DNA of 64,000 nucleotides from assembly GCA_903857265.1 (NCBI GenBank), contig CAIODZ010000015.1:1-64000 (forward strand). The letters are read 5' to 3'. This DNA comes from an uncultured Phycisphaerales bacterium (GTDB taxonomy: Bacteria; Planctomycetota; Phycisphaerae; Sedimentisphaerales; Anaerobacaceae). Below are positions 26,695 through 36,503 of the stretch, in pieces (position 1 is the first letter of the stretch; the number at the start of each line of letters is the position of its first letter). The notes beneath the pieces are model-generated. The model searched no databases. It had not been told where the DNA came from and saw only the letters and a program-made list of their open reading frames with translations. Both the position numbers and the translations under genes were made by a program.

Positions 26695-29600
26695 CTAATT
26701 TTGCTCGGCGTAAAGAATCGCAACTTCTTCCTCACTCAAAGCCCGGTTGTAAATGCGCACTTCGTCAATTATGCCTTTAAACAAGGAATAGGGATAATAA
26801 TTCATGCCAATAATTAATGGAACATTCCGGCTAATATCAGCGTTAGAGATAAACTGCCGGTCAAGAGAACCATCCACATAAATAGCGTGGTTTACCCCAT
26901 CTTTTGTGTAAACGATATGGTGCCATACATTGTTAATAGTGTTAACACTGAAAGTCACATTTCTATAACCACCCTGACTGTTATCACCAATTACTATACT
27001 TCTCGAATATAGCATATACCATGTTCCAGAACTTAATAATGAGCCGTAACGATTGGATACCAAAGCCCCAGATGTGGAAGTTTTCATCCAGACACTTACG
27101 GTGATATTGTCATAATTACTTGGCCCGCTTCCGCAATTGACATAATCATCGACACCATCAAAGTTTAATCCACCCCCTATTTTCCCGCTTGTCCAGGCTG
27201 GACCACCGACCAGATTCCCATCGCTGTGACCAGCCGAATCATAAGCAATTATTCCATTGGCCTCGTCAAATTTCCACCATGCTGCAAGACCATAACTGGT
27301 ATTAGGTTCGGAACAAGTAGTAAAACTCCAGATATTACCTTTTGTGATGTTTACGTCTTTCAATTCATCTATACGCCAATAGTAAGTTGCCAAATACTCA
27401 AGACCGTTGGAGTTAAAGTTGTTAGTGTCCCAGTGATTAACATCCTGATTACCCATATATTCACTGGAACTGCATACGGCGACATTAACATCGTTATAAT
27501 TGGTACCAAAATATACATCATGTGAACTGGCATACGTCGCAGCCGACCATCTAAGAACAGGGTGTTTAGTTACATTCCGCAGGGCGTCTGATGGCTGCGG
27601 ATCCATCGCTTTTCCTAATGGGGCCACTTTAAAGCCCCAGACGTCGCCTTTTGTCATGCAATCCACGGCTACCTCGTCGATACGCCAATAATAAATTGTG
27701 TTTAGATCCAGGCCGGCAGGCGCATAGTTGTTTGTATTCCACGTATTCGAAATCTGGCTGCCAACAAACTGAGCTGATGAAGTATCTGCGCTGCTTATAT
27801 TGTTAAAGTCGATACCGAAATATATATCGTGTGAGGCACAGCTTTGGCCGGGCGACCATTGCAAAATTACGTTCCTGTTTATGATAACAAGATCGTCAGC
27901 CGGATTAGGAGAGATCGCTTTGGCGACAAAACAGGTCTGCCAGTTACCAGCCATGACTGCGAAATCAAAAAAATCAACGACTCTATCACCATCCGGCCAA
28001 GGTGAAATATCCGCAGAGCAGCGGAGAATCCCCGCTTTGAGCCATTGTTCGGCAAAATCAAGTAAATCACTAATGTTCTTTGTAACACCCCATTGGTTTG
28101 CGAATATGGCAAAGTCAGCAAAATCGACGGTTCCATCGCCCCCAAGGGGCGCTAAATCCGCTGGGATTTCATTAAAGAGCCACTGATCGCACAGCGATAC
28201 AAGGTCTTCAATACCCACGACCCCGGGACATGCGGTATCACCGGGCAGATATTGCCAATATAATCTGGGATATTCTAAACCATCGTTACACAGCCACCAA
28301 AAATCGTTGACGCCATTTGCCGTCTCACCGACAAAATCCCAGCCGACGAAACTTGCCCGCATTTTCATTTGTGCATCCGTTAGCGGTGTCCCGCACCCGC
28401 ACTCATTATCCGGCCCGCTTGTGATAAGATAATAACAATTGCTGAAGGTACCATTATTGTTCCAACCAACCAGACCGCCGGGGACAAACGTACCAGTGAC
28501 AGTGCCTCTTGTATAGCAATTACTGATATTGCTGTCGTTCCGCCCCACAAGTCCACCGATATACCCATCGCCGGAAACAGCACCTGTAGAATAACAATCG
28601 CTGATATTGCCGCCGTTTTCTCCTACCAGCCCGCCGAGGGTGGTTGAAGTATATACGGAATAGATATTACCTGTCGAATAACAATTTTTAATATTACCAC
28701 CGCTCCAGTTATATCCTACCAAGCCACCCAGACATTGCGAACCATATCCGCAATTAACATCGCCCATTGAATAGCACTTCTCAATACTGCCGTTGTTAGC
28801 TCCCACGAGTCCGCCGAAGTCATTTGAATACTCATCTACGCTATAGACCATACCCATCGCATGACAACTACTGATACTACCACTATTTACTCCAACCAGT
28901 CCGCCAAAATAGTTGCATTGATCTCCTGCATTGACGGCACCCGTCGAATAGGAATTACTGATACTGCCTGTCGAGTTATTTCCCACCAGCCCACCGATGT
29001 ATTCCACGAACCATTCGGCTGTAACAGTGCCCGTCGAACAACAATTGCTGATGCTGCCGCCGTTATTTTGGCCTACAAGTCCGCCGAGATATTTTGCATG
29101 ATCTGGGCATGATATGGCGCTTGCCGAATAACAATTGCTGATACTACCGGAGTTGTGCCGTCCAACCAGTCCGCCACCGCTATCGTTACTAGAAGCAGTG
29201 CCTGTAGAGTAGCAATTGCTGATATCGCCGTAGTTAGATGCCACCAACCCACCGACAACTTCACCATTAGTGACGGCATTTGTCGAATTGCAATCGCTGA
29301 TAGTTCCGTAGTTTCGTCCCACCAGCCCGCCTGCCCAATACCCGCTTGCGTTGGTGCCTGTCGAATAACAATTGCTGATAGTTCCGTAATTATCCCCCGC
29401 CAGCCCGCCGATAACCGACCCATTTGTGACAGTACCTTTAGAACAGCAATTGCTGATATATCCGTAGTTCTGTCCCGCCAGCCCGCCGATGCAAGAAGAA
29501 CCCTTAACTGAACGATTTTCAAGGCAAAGGTTTTTGATTTGACAGTTGGAACCGATATAGCCAAACAGACCGATGTAGCTATTGCTGCCGCCGTTTATCG

Positions 29601-29922
29601 TCAAATTTGTAATTTTATGCCCTGCCCCGTCGAAAACACCGTTAAATATCCCTCCGCCTTGAGGCGCAATTACAGCGGTAGTAAATGTGCCGGAGGGACC
29701 GAGGTTGATATCTGCTGTAAGTATGAAGCAGCTGTTATAGTCATCGATATTGACAGCCATGGTTAACAAATCATCAGCAGAACTGATTTGGTATGGATTG
29801 TTCGGTTCGCCTGTCCCGCCGGAGTATTTGGCAGAACAGGGGCTGACCATGGCGAAGGTTAGAAAAACTAAAACGGCTAATAAAACCCTATGTTTCTTAT
29901 TCGACGGCAGCGTGTTTTTCAT
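26695..29922 (-). CDS. Giant secreted GLUG-repeat / dockerin-like / LamG protein
   Basis: 1075 aa, start ATG 29922 behind GAGGATGAGAA. A signal peptide is followed by about 13 GLUG repeats (residues ~100-490; pattern GGLVGRNYGTISDC, a beta-helix). Next is a planctomycete dockerin-like block with three DGxVxFxDFAxxAxxW units, then two Fn3-like modules opening with PxPADxxxxVxxxxxLxWSPG. The C-terminal LamG/concanavalin-like domain has AAWWKFDEANGIIAYDSAG ... IYNRALSEEEV. It is a probable polysaccharide-binding surface protein. A shorter paralogue lies at 39148 on the other strand. Confidence 0.85.
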   Translation of the reverse strand: MKNTLPSNKKHRVLLAVLVFLTFAMVSPCSAKYSGGTGEPNNPYQISSADDLLTMAVNIDDYNSCFILTADINLGPSGTFTTAVIAPQGGGIFNGVFDGAGHKITNLTINGGSNSYIGLFGYIGSNCQIKNLCLENRSVKGSSCIGGLAGQNYGYISNCCSKGTVTNGSVIGGLAGDNYGTISNCYSTGTNASGYWAGGLVGRNYGTISDCNSTNAVTNGEVVGGLVASNYGDISNCYSTGTASSNDSGGGLVGRHNSGSISNCYSASAISCPDHAKYLGGLVGQNNGGSISNCCSTGTVTAEWFVEYIGGLVGNNSTGSISNSYSTGAVNAGDQCNYFGGLVGVNSGSISSCHAMGMVYSVDEYSNDFGGLVGANNGSIEKCYSMGDVNCGYGSQCLGGLVGYNWSGGNIKNCYSTGNIYSVYTSTTLGGLVGENGGNISDCYSTGAVSGDGYIGGLVGRNDSNISNCYTRGTVTGTFVPGGLVGWNNNGTFSNCYYLITSGPDNECGCGTPLTDAQMKMRASFVGWDFVGETANGVNDFWWLCNDGLEYPRLYWQYLPGDTACPGVVGIEDLVSLCDQWLFNEIPADLAPLGGDGTVDFADFAIFANQWGVTKNISDLLDFAEQWLKAGILRCSADISPWPDGDRVVDFFDFAVMAGNWQTCFVAKAISPNPADDLVIINRNVILQWSPGQSCASHDIYFGIDFNNISSADTSSAQFVGSQISNTWNTNNYAPAGLDLNTIYYWRIDEVAVDCMTKGDVWGFKVAPLGKAMDPQPSDALRNVTKHPVLRWSAATYASSHDVYFGTNYNDVNVAVCSSSEYMGNQDVNHWDTNNFNSNGLEYLATYYWRIDELKDVNITKGNIWSFTTCSEPNTSYGLAAWWKFDEANGIIAYDSAGHSDGNLVGGPAWTSGKIGGGLNFDGVDDYVNCGSGPSNYDNITVSVWMKTSTSGALVSNRYGSLLSSGTWYMLYSRSIVIGDNSQGGYRNVTFSVNTINNVWHHIVYTKDGVNHAIYVDGSLDRQFISNADISRNVPLIIGMNYYPYSLFKGIIDEVRIYNRALSEEEVAILYAEQN

Positions 29923-30415
29923 TTCTCATCCTCTTATCAATTATATCACTAATTCCGTATCATATTGAGCCGAAAAAATCAAGGGGAAACCGCTCAAACC
30001 GCGGTATGCCGGGCCGGGCGGTGAAATAGCCGCAAATAGTCAAAAAATACGTCACCGAGGCACTTTTTTCGAGCGAAAAAGCGTATTTAGCTGGAAAGTC
30101 AGGTATTGTTTTAGTCGATATCAAGGCAGTATTAGCAGGGCATGGTCCGGTACTCGTCTCGGCGAAGGCAAGAGTAAGCTCAGATAACCCGACTAAGCCC
30201 TGATAATACCAGTAATTAACCTGTTGCAGACGGGCCGAGCCGCAGCCGGGAATGAACAATGAAGCCGATTCGGCAATAGAATATAGAAGGAAAGGCCTGT
30301 GCAACGAGCGGCAATCATTGACAGAACGAGCAAACAGAGTAGAATGGTAACTACGGAGAACACAAAGGGCCAAGGCGTTTGACAAACTTTGAATATTGCA
30401 AACTCGAGGTAAAAG
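29923..30415. other. Intergenic region between GLUG protein and clpC
   Basis: About 490 bases without a convincing gene. A TTGACA at 30379-30384 lies just upstream of clpC, but I find no good -10 at the right distance. No repeat or hairpin stands out. Confidence 0.4.
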
Positions 30416-32923
30416 ATGTTTGAGCGATTTACAGACAGGGCACGCAAGGTAATGGCGCTTGCCAACCAGGAGGCGCAGCGTTTCAACCACGAATACATCG
30501 GGACCGAGCACATCCTTCTGGGTTTGGTAAAGGAAGGAAGCGGCGTCGGCGCAACCGTTCTTAAAAATTTGGACGTGGATATAAAGAAGCTGCGCTTAGA
30601 AGTTGAGAAGCTCGTAAAGAGCGGCCCGGATATGGTTACTATGGGCAAGCTGCCGCATACGCCACGCGCCAAAAAGGTAATAGAATTCGCAATCGAGGAA
30701 GCTCGGTCGCTGAATCATAATTATGTCGGAACAGAGCACCTGTTGTTGGGCCTGCTGCGCGAGACCGAAGGCATCGCGGCGCAGGTAATGATGAATCTCG
30801 GACTTCGGCTGGAAGACGTTCGCCAGGAGGTGCTGAACCTTCTGGGAGCAGGCGTCGATACGAATGAGCCGACGGGGCTTGATATGAAGATGGGCGGTCC
30901 TGCGGCGGCGATGGGCGGAAAACCCAAGAGTAAAACGCCGGCGCTGGATAGCTTCGGCAGAGACCTGACTCAATTGGCCATCGACGGCGAGCTTGACCCG
31001 GTCATCGGAAGAAAACGCGAGATAGAGCGATTGATTCAGATATTGTGCAGACGCACGAAGAATAACCCGGTGCTGCTTGGTGAGGCGGGCGTAGGAAAGA
31101 CCGCAATCGTCGAAGGGCTGGCCCAGCAGATAATCAACAAACAGGTGCCGGAGATTTTGAAAGATAAACGCATCGTCGTGCTCGACCTTGCGATGATGGT
31201 CGCGGGACCAAAATACCGCGGTCAGTTTGAGGAGCGAATCAAGGCAGTAATCAACGAGGTCCGAAGGGCCAAAAGCGTGGTATTATTTATCGATGAGCTG
31301 CACACGCTGGTCGGCGCGGGCGGCGCGGAAGGCGCGATTGACGCGTCGAACGTTCTCAAGCCCGCTTTAGCCCGCGGCGAGGTGCAGTGTATAGGCGCAA
31401 CCACTCTCGATGAATACAGAAAGCACATCGAGAAGGACGGCGCGCTTGAGCGGAGATTCCAGACGATTATCGTTGAGCCGCCTTCAAAAGACGAGACGGT
31501 CGACATACTCAGGGGATTGCAGGACCGCTACGAAGCGCATCACAGGGTGCGGTTCACCGATGAAGCCTTGTTCCAGGCGGTCGAAATGTCAACACGGTAT
31601 ATCACAGGCAGATGCCTGCCCGACAAGGCGATAGATGTTGTCGATGAGGCGGGCGCGCGAGTCCGGCTGAAAAATATGGCCCCCCCACCGAACCTCGCGG
31701 AGCTTGAAAAGAAAATCGAAAATCTCCAGCGTGAAAAGGACGAGGCGGTCCGCAACGCCGACTACGAACGCGCGGCATCGCTCAGGGACGAAGCACAGCA
31801 GATGCTCAACGACAAGACACAGATGCAGAAAAGCTGGTATGAGGAAAACAAAGAGGCGACAGGCATAGTTGACACGGAAGTAATCGCCGAGGTCGTGAGC
31901 AATATGACAGGCGTGCCTTTGACTCGATTGGAAAAGAAAGAAACGCAGCGGCTGCTTGAGCTTGAAGCCGAAATTCACAAACAGGTTGTTTCGCAGGATG
32001 ACGCTGTGGCCGCGGTTTCCAAAGCGGTGCGTCGCAGCAGAAGCGGGATGAAAGACCCGAACAGGCCGATGGGATGCTTTATCTTTTTAGGCCCCAGCGG
32101 CGTCGGCAAAACGCTGCTTGCGCAGGCGCTTGCGGAGTTTATGTTCGGCGATAAGAACGCTCTTGTCCGGCTGGATATGAGCGAGTTTATGGAAAAGCAC
32201 AACGTCAGCCGGCTGGTGGGCGCTCCCCCGGGATACGTCGGCTACGAAGAAGGCGGCCAGCTTACCGAAAGAATCAGACGCAGACCATACGCCGTGCTGC
32301 TGCTTGATGAAATCGAAAAGGCGCACCCAGACGTTTACAACATACTGCTCCAGATAATGGATGAGGGACGACTCACCGACAGCTTCGGCAGAATGATTGA
32401 CTTCAAGAACGTAGTCATCATTATGACCAGCAACATCGGCGCGGAGTTAATCAAGAACAACACCGGCTTCGGCTTCGGCAAAAAGACGCCTGAGGCCAAC
32501 TACGAAAAGATGAGAGATATGCTGCACAAGGAAGTCGAGCGTCACTTCAGACCCGAGTTCCTTAACCGCGTCGATGATATAATCGTCTTCAAGCCGTTAT
32601 CAAAGGAGGACCTGCAAACGATAGTCGATTATGAGCTTAGCAAGGTATTCAAACGGCTGACCGAGCATGGTTTCAAACTCGAACTGACCGACCGCGCCAA
32701 GGAATTCATCATCGAGAAGGGCTATAACCCCGAATTCGGCGCAAGACCTTTACGAAGAGCAATCGAGCATTACATCGAAGACCCGTTGTCGGAAGCTGTG
32801 CTGCGAGGCGAATTCAAGGGCAAGAACACCATCAAAATCGACGTGCTTGACGAAGACCATCTCAAGCTCGAAGGCATTGAAGTGCCTCAACCGGAAAAAA
32901 GCGACGAGAAAGCAGTCGTCTAA
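30416..32923 (+). CDS. clpC: ATP-dependent Clp protease ATP-binding subunit ClpC
   Basis: An 835-aa Hsp100 unfoldase that feeds ClpP. In order: a double Clp-N domain (1-145), AAA-1 with Walker [14 protein letters not shown] (~220), a UVR-type coiled middle segment ([22 protein letters not shown]), AAA-2 with [12 protein letters not shown] (~560), and the D2-small domain ending [17 protein letters not shown]. The UVR motif and short middle region make it ClpC rather than ClpB. GAGGTAAAAG precedes the ATG. No clpP or mcsAB is adjacent. Confidence 0.95.
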   Translation: MFERFTDRARKVMALANQEAQRFNHEYIGTEHILLGLVKEGSGVGATVLKNLDVDIKKLRLEVEKLVKSGPDMVTMGKLPHTPRAKKVIEFAIEEARSLNHNYVGTEHLLLGLLRETEGIAAQVMMNLGLRLEDVRQEVLNLLGAGVDTNEPTGLDMKMGGPAAAMGGKPKSKTPALDSFGRDLTQLAIDGELDPVIGRKREIERLIQILCRRTKNNPVLLGEAGVGKTAIVEGLAQQIINKQVPEILKDKRIVVLDLAMMVAGPKYRGQFEERIKAVINEVRRAKSVVLFIDELHTLVGAGGAEGAIDASNVLKPALARGEVQCIGATTLDEYRKHIEKDGALERRFQTIIVEPPSKDETVDILRGLQDRYEAHHRVRFTDEALFQAVEMSTRYITGRCLPDKAIDVVDEAGARVRLKNMAPPPNLAELEKKIENLQREKDEAVRNADYERAASLRDEAQQMLNDKTQMQKSWYEENKEATGIVDTEVIAEVVSNMTGVPLTRLEKKETQRLLELEAEIHKQVVSQDDAVAAVSKAVRRSRSGMKDPNRPMGCFIFLGPSGVGKTLLAQALAEFMFGDKNALVRLDMSEFMEKHNVSRLVGAPPGYVGYEEGGQLTERIRRRPYAVLLLDEIEKAHPDVYNILLQIMDEGRLTDSFGRMIDFKNVVIIMTSNIGAELIKNNTGFGFGKKTPEANYEKMRDMLHKEVERHFRPEFLNRVDDIIVFKPLSKEDLQTIVDYELSKVFKRLTEHGFKLELTDRAKEFIIEKGYNPEFGARPLRRAIEHYIEDPLSEAVLRGEFKGKNTIKIDVLDEDHLKLEGIEVPQPEKSDEKAVV

Positions 32924-32946
32924 ATCAGAACCCGGACATAAAATCT

Positions 32947-32981
32947 CGCCTGAAAATACGCTCAAAAGCGATTTTAAGGCG
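32947..32981. terminator. Hairpin between clpC and a convergent gene
   Basis: A long stem joins CGCCT with AGGCG, continues AAAAT/ATTTT after one mismatch, and closes with CGCT-CAAA-AGCG. It overlaps the stop of the minus-strand gene. There is no clear T-tract, so it may end transcription only weakly in either direction. Confidence 0.4.
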
Positions 32982-33420
32982 TCATTTCAAGCTCAAGTTG
33001 GGTTTGCTGCGGCGTGAGAAGCTTGTTGAAACTCGCCTTGTCCATCCACTCGATACGGCCATCATATCGAAGCACAATCACGCCCGGATGGGAAAAAAAG
33101 GAATGATAGTCCTTATTTACATAGGCAAGAACCGTTTCCGGCGGCGAATCAATTGTTATCCACCTCGCCCTGTAGTTCAGATTGCCAAGCCGGGGTTCTC
33201 CCGCGAAGGTTTTTATAATCCCGTCCACATACGATTCAGGCGGCACTGAACCATTTTTTCCCCTGTATTCCGTGACCGCCTTTTGAAGCTGTTCCATCGC
33301 CCTCGTCGCTTCGGAGCGATTCACCCAGTTTTTCAGTTCTATCATCCCCAGAACTGCTGCGGCAGTAATCAGGATTACCAATGTGAAATTTGTCAGAACC
33401 CATTTCTGCTGTCTGTTCAT
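32974..33420 (-). CDS. Single-pass membrane protein, unknown function
   Basis: 148 aa; AGGTAGATT precedes ATG 33420. One N-terminal helix (LTNFTLVILITAAAVLGMIEL) is followed by an amphipathic helix (EATRAMEQLQKAVTEYRGKNG) and a beta-rich C-terminal domain. This is the shape of a pseudopilin or a secretion minor protein, but the prepilin cleavage site is missing. It starts 11 bases after the RNase H-PurN gene, so it is likely the last gene of that operon. Confidence 0.55.
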   Translation of the reverse strand: MNRQQKWVLTNFTLVILITAAAVLGMIELKNWVNRSEATRAMEQLQKAVTEYRGKNGSVPPESYVDGIIKTFAGEPRLGNLNYRARWITIDSPPETVLAYVNKDYHSFFSHPGVIVLRYDGRIEWMDKASFNKLLTPQQTQLELEMTP

Positions 33421-33431
33421 AATCTACCTGT

Positions 33432-34502
33432 CTATTTTTTGCCATGGGGTAAAACTTTTACTCGCCCACCCTCAACAACCAATCTGCCCTCTGCGAACAG
33501 CTGAATTGCTTCCGGGTAAGCGATACACTCCTGTTCAAATACTCTCGCTGCCAGCGTGTCCGGCGTGTCGTCATCCTTCACAGGACAGCACCGCTGAACG
33601 ATAACAGGCCCGTTGTCGTATTCGTTGGTGCAAAAATGCACGGTGCAGCCGCTTACTTTACAGCCGGCCTTCAAAACCGCTTCGTGAACGTGATGTCCCC
33701 ACATACCCCTACCGCCGAAACTTGGCAAAAGCGCGGGATGTATATTCATAACCCTGTCCTCAAACCGGGCAGGAATTTTCCAAAGGCAAAGCCAGCCGCC
33801 CTGCACAACAAGCTCGACCTTAGCGGCGACCAGCTCCCGTTCAATACATTTGCTGAACTCACCTATATCGGGATGGTCCTTTGTCCGAACAATTTTAACA
33901 TCGAGACCGGCGGCTTTGGCCCTTTCGACGCCGGCAACGGCTGAACGCGAGCTTATAACTACAGCCACCTCAGCATCAAGCTTACCCTGCTTGATACAAT
34001 CAACAATGTTTATCAGCGTCGTGCCGCCCCCGCTTATCAAAACGCCGATACGCACGGACTTTGCTTTTTTCGCTTTTTCAACCTTCATTTCAACGTCTTT
34101 TTTACCATCCATGGCGCGGTTTACAAGTCCGTCGGCTTTTTTATTATCCTCCCTGAAGATATGTCTGACCTGCCAGCTCTCGAATTCGGCGAGCATTTCG
34201 ACTGCACGGTCGAAGAGCAGCCTTATCTGTTCGCTTTTCACCTTGTATTGACCGTTTATCTGCCTGACTAATAATTCGCTGTCACTGTAAACGATGATTT
34301 GTCTTGCACCAAGAGACCTGGCCGCCTCAAGGGCCTTGTGAATGGCGGTATATTCGGCAAAGTTGTTGGTTGCTTCGCCGAGGAAAAACGCCTTGGCCTG
34401 TAATTCCTTTCCCCATGAGTCCGTAAGTACAAACGCCGACGCGGCAGGACCGGGATTGCCCCTGCTTCCTCCATCGATATGAGCGATTATACTCTCCGCC
34501 AA
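33432..34502 (-). CDS. purN: RNase HI-like / phosphoribosylglycinamide formyltransferase fusion
   Basis: A TTG start at 34502, seven bases after GAGGC, opens a 356-aa fusion. Residues 1-135 form an RNase H fold with its acidic residues: HIDGGSRGNPGPAA, NFAEYTAI, VYSDSELLVRQ, and KADGLVNRAMD. After a Lys-rich linker, residues ~150-356 are PurN (GAR transformylase, third step of purine synthesis), with IGVLISGGGTTL, the catalytic Asn-His in MNIHPALLPSFGG, and the Asp in EYDNGPVI. I know of no common fusion of these two activities. Both halves keep their catalytic residues, so it may be bifunctional. Confidence 0.88.
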   Translation of the reverse strand: MAESIIAHIDGGSRGNPGPAASAFVLTDSWGKELQAKAFFLGEATNNFAEYTAIHKALEAARSLGARQIIVYSDSELLVRQINGQYKVKSEQIRLLFDRAVEMLAEFESWQVRHIFREDNKKADGLVNRAMDGKKDVEMKVEKAKKAKSVRIGVLISGGGTTLINIVDCIKQGKLDAEVAVVISSRSAVAGVERAKAAGLDVKIVRTKDHPDIGEFSKCIERELVAAKVELVVQGGWLCLWKIPARFEDRVMNIHPALLPSFGGRGMWGHHVHEAVLKAGCKVSGCTVHFCTNEYDNGPVIVQRCCPVKDDDTPDTLAARVFEQECIAYPEAIQLFAEGRLVVEGGRVKVLPHGKK

Positions 34503-34615
34503 TGTATTGCCTCTACAATTTACTTTGAATTGAGAATTTAGAATGAAGAATTTAGAATTTAAAACCCGGCCGACGTTTGTCTTTCTGAATTCTTAATTCC
34601 CAATTCTCAATTCGT
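34503..34615. repeat. Word-repeat element with 12-bp terminal inverted repeats
   Basis: The 88-base segment 34526-34613 starts GAATTGAGAATT and ends with its exact reverse complement. A 24-base internal stretch (34534-34557) is identical to 56527-56550. It fills the whole junction between two operon genes. Confidence 0.7.
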
Positions 34616-35350
34616 TTATTCCTGCGAGGAACCGAGCACCAGTATTCGCGTGCAGTTGGCACAGCGGATTATATCATCCTTGGTCATAAGCTGGTTAACG
34701 CACTCGTTGGTAACGCCCATAAAGCATCCGCCGCAGGTATAAGCGCCCGTCCTGCCCTGGTTCTGCTCGATAATCGCGACCGCTTCGCCATCGTATGTAT
34801 CCGCGACGCGCTTGAAAATCTCCAGTTGTTCAGTCGGCACATGCGCGGCGGCCTCGTCCCACTCTGACTGAATCTGGTCTGTCTCGGCTTCATACTTGGT
34901 CGCCAACTGCTCCGACTCTTTGCGGATCTGCTCGAGTTTTCCTTTTTGCTCGTCAATCTGCTGCTGAATCTTCTGTATCTCGGCGTTATCAACCTCGATA
35001 TCCTTCATCAGCTCGAGAATCTGCGACTCGATTTTGGAATTGTCCGCCCGCGTCGTGTTCAACTGGGTCAATACGGCCGCGTATTCCTTGTTGGTCCGGG
35101 CGGTATTCAGCGACGCTCTAAGCTTGGCGATATCCACGTCCCGCGTTTTAAGCTCAAGCTCAAGACGGTCCGATTGAATCGTGGTGAGTTGAATTTCTTC
35201 TTTTTTTGCTTCGAGGGCGTTTTGAAGTGTGCGAATCTGATTTTCCTGTATTATGACGTTTCTTCTGCACCTGGCAAGCTTCGCTTTGGCCGCCCGAAGA
35301 CGGTTCTCCACGCTCTGGAGCTTTATCAGCGCCTGTAATACCGAACCCAT
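34616..35350 (-). CDS. Coiled-coil protein with C4 zinc ribbon (zf-RING_7 / CdsZ type)
   Basis: 244 aa, AAAGGTAATAG before ATG 35350. Two long antiparallel coiled coils (residues ~5-180) precede a C-terminal zinc ribbon with CGGC and CANC pairs (AYTCGGCFMGV ... IIRCANCTRILVL). This is the PF02591 architecture, widespread in bacteria and often near Nif3-like or RNA-metabolism genes. It heads the operon cdsZ-like, RNaseH-PurN, membrane protein, separated from the second gene by the repeat element. Confidence 0.8.
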   Translation of the reverse strand: MGSVLQALIKLQSVENRLRAAKAKLARCRRNVIIQENQIRTLQNALEAKKEEIQLTTIQSDRLELELKTRDVDIAKLRASLNTARTNKEYAAVLTQLNTTRADNSKIESQILELMKDIEVDNAEIQKIQQQIDEQKGKLEQIRKESEQLATKYEAETDQIQSEWDEAAAHVPTEQLEIFKRVADTYDGEAVAIIEQNQGRTGAYTCGGCFMGVTNECVNQLMTKDDIIRCANCTRILVLGSSQE

Positions 35351-35489
35351 CTATTACCTTTCAAAATTGCACACTTTATGTTCAGCCCTATAATTATGCG
35401 CGACTTTGCCGCTTGCTGCAACCGGTTTTATGATATTTTTTTCGCCGGACATCGCATCACCCGCCAGCCCCCCAATTGCCGAAGTCGGC

Positions 35490-35696
35490 TTAAAATTTCG
35501 CCTCGCCGCACCACCAGTCCCCACCGGTAACCGGAAAACCGCGATTCGACACATCACAAAAGTTCTGATATACCCGCCCGGCAAAGAATACCGACGGCGG
35601 ATACCTGCGGCACTCACCACGCAGCACCTTTGCCCCCTGCTCTGCAAGCTGACTCCACCACTTGCAATCCTTGCAGAATGTATAAGTGTGTTTCAT
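35490..35696 (-). CDS. Small Cys-rich protein, probable metal site
   Basis: 68 aa; GAGAGGAA lies directly before ATG 35696. Conserved-looking cysteines: CKDCKWW, GECRRYPP, NFCDV and DWWCGEA. This spacing is typical of small phage- or plasmid-associated proteins that bind Zn or Fe-S, and the pattern 'C..C..W...G.CR..PP...FP.T...WCGE' is familiar, though unnamed. The overlapping 97-aa minus-strand ORF in another frame is a shadow. Confidence 0.6.
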   Translation of the reverse strand: MKHTYTFCKDCKWWSQLAEQGAKVLRGECRRYPPSVFFAGRVYQNFCDVSNRGFPVTGGDWWCGEAKF

Positions 35697-35909
35697 TTCC
35701 TCTCCCCGAAACGAAATTTAACTATATTAATTTTTCAATCAAGCAGCAAAACACAAACTTGGACGACTTAATTATAGGACTATTCCGGCGAAAAAAGCAA
35801 TGAGAAACAAAGAAAAATCTCTAAAACCGGAAAACGACCCCCCTTCGACTTCGCTCCCCGGCCAACAGATTACCGGGGCAGGCAGGACGAGCTGACCCCT
35901 TTTTCTGCT

Positions 35910-36266
35910 CTATGCATGCAAGCCGCGACAGAGCCGCTCAATGTCTCTGGCAACAATATCCGCTATTACCGGGTCGCCGGCAGCGTTAAAACCTTCTGAG
36001 AAACCATATCTGCTCAGGAATGGTTTCTTTACAGGTGTAAGGTCAGCTGGTGCGGGATCACCAGGCCCTTTGCGACGCCCGGCGGTAAGCCGGCGATGCT
36101 CTGCCATTATGTCTTCCGCAAGGTCAAAACGCGGGATATCAGTACTGCTAACGCCATCGCCTTTGCCCGCTGGGCCGACAGCGCCTGGTATTACGTCCTT
36201 AGCTCGCAGAATCTCCGGTCCGCGAGGGGTTTTGAGGTCATCGGCTTGTATGTCTTTCTCGGCCAT
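35910..36266 (-). CDS. Hypothetical small acidic/basic protein
   Basis: Start ATG 36266 (MAEKDIQADDL) with AGGA 10 bases upstream; the track's TTG two codons earlier is less likely. The N-terminal half is disordered-looking (PRGPEILRAKDVIPGAVGPAGK); the C-terminal half is compact and ends DPVIADIVARDIERLCRGLHA. Not recognised. It lies between the Cys-rich gene and the M16 operon. Confidence 0.5.
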   Translation of the reverse strand: MAEKDIQADDLKTPRGPEILRAKDVIPGAVGPAGKGDGVSSTDIPRFDLAEDIMAEHRRLTAGRRKGPGDPAPADLTPVKKPFLSRYGFSEGFNAAGDPVIADIVARDIERLCRGLHA

Positions 36267-36362
36267 TTGCAACTTATCCTGTCTCTACCAATTTATCCAT
36301 TTTAACAGTCGGACAGGCAGGATTCAAGCGGGAATAACCAAAAATGGGGTAATCTATCGGGT

Positions 36363-36397
36363 AAAAAAATGAGGGCCTACCCTCCACGCAGGCCCTC
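36363..36397 (-). terminator. Rho-independent terminator of the M16 peptidase operon
   Basis: On the minus strand a perfect 8-bp stem (GAGGGCCT with AGGCCCTC) with an 11-base loop is followed by seven Ts (36363-36369). It lies about 107 bases after the 36504 stop. Confidence 0.82.
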
Positions 36398-36503
36398 GTA
36401 CATCAATCGGCTGGAATTCCGTCATAGGTGGTATTATTCGCTTCGTGAATCTTCGGCCTGCCGGGCAAGTGACTTTACGGCTTTCGATATGAATCCGAGA
36501 TTT

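Noticed and set aside
29155-29511. 118-aa plus-strand ORF
   Set aside because: Repetitive because it is antisense to the GLUG repeats; shadow.
35354-35647. 97-aa minus-strand ORF
   Set aside because: Overlaps the Cys-rich gene in another frame; the Cys-rich frame has a good Shine-Dalgarno and a clear motif.
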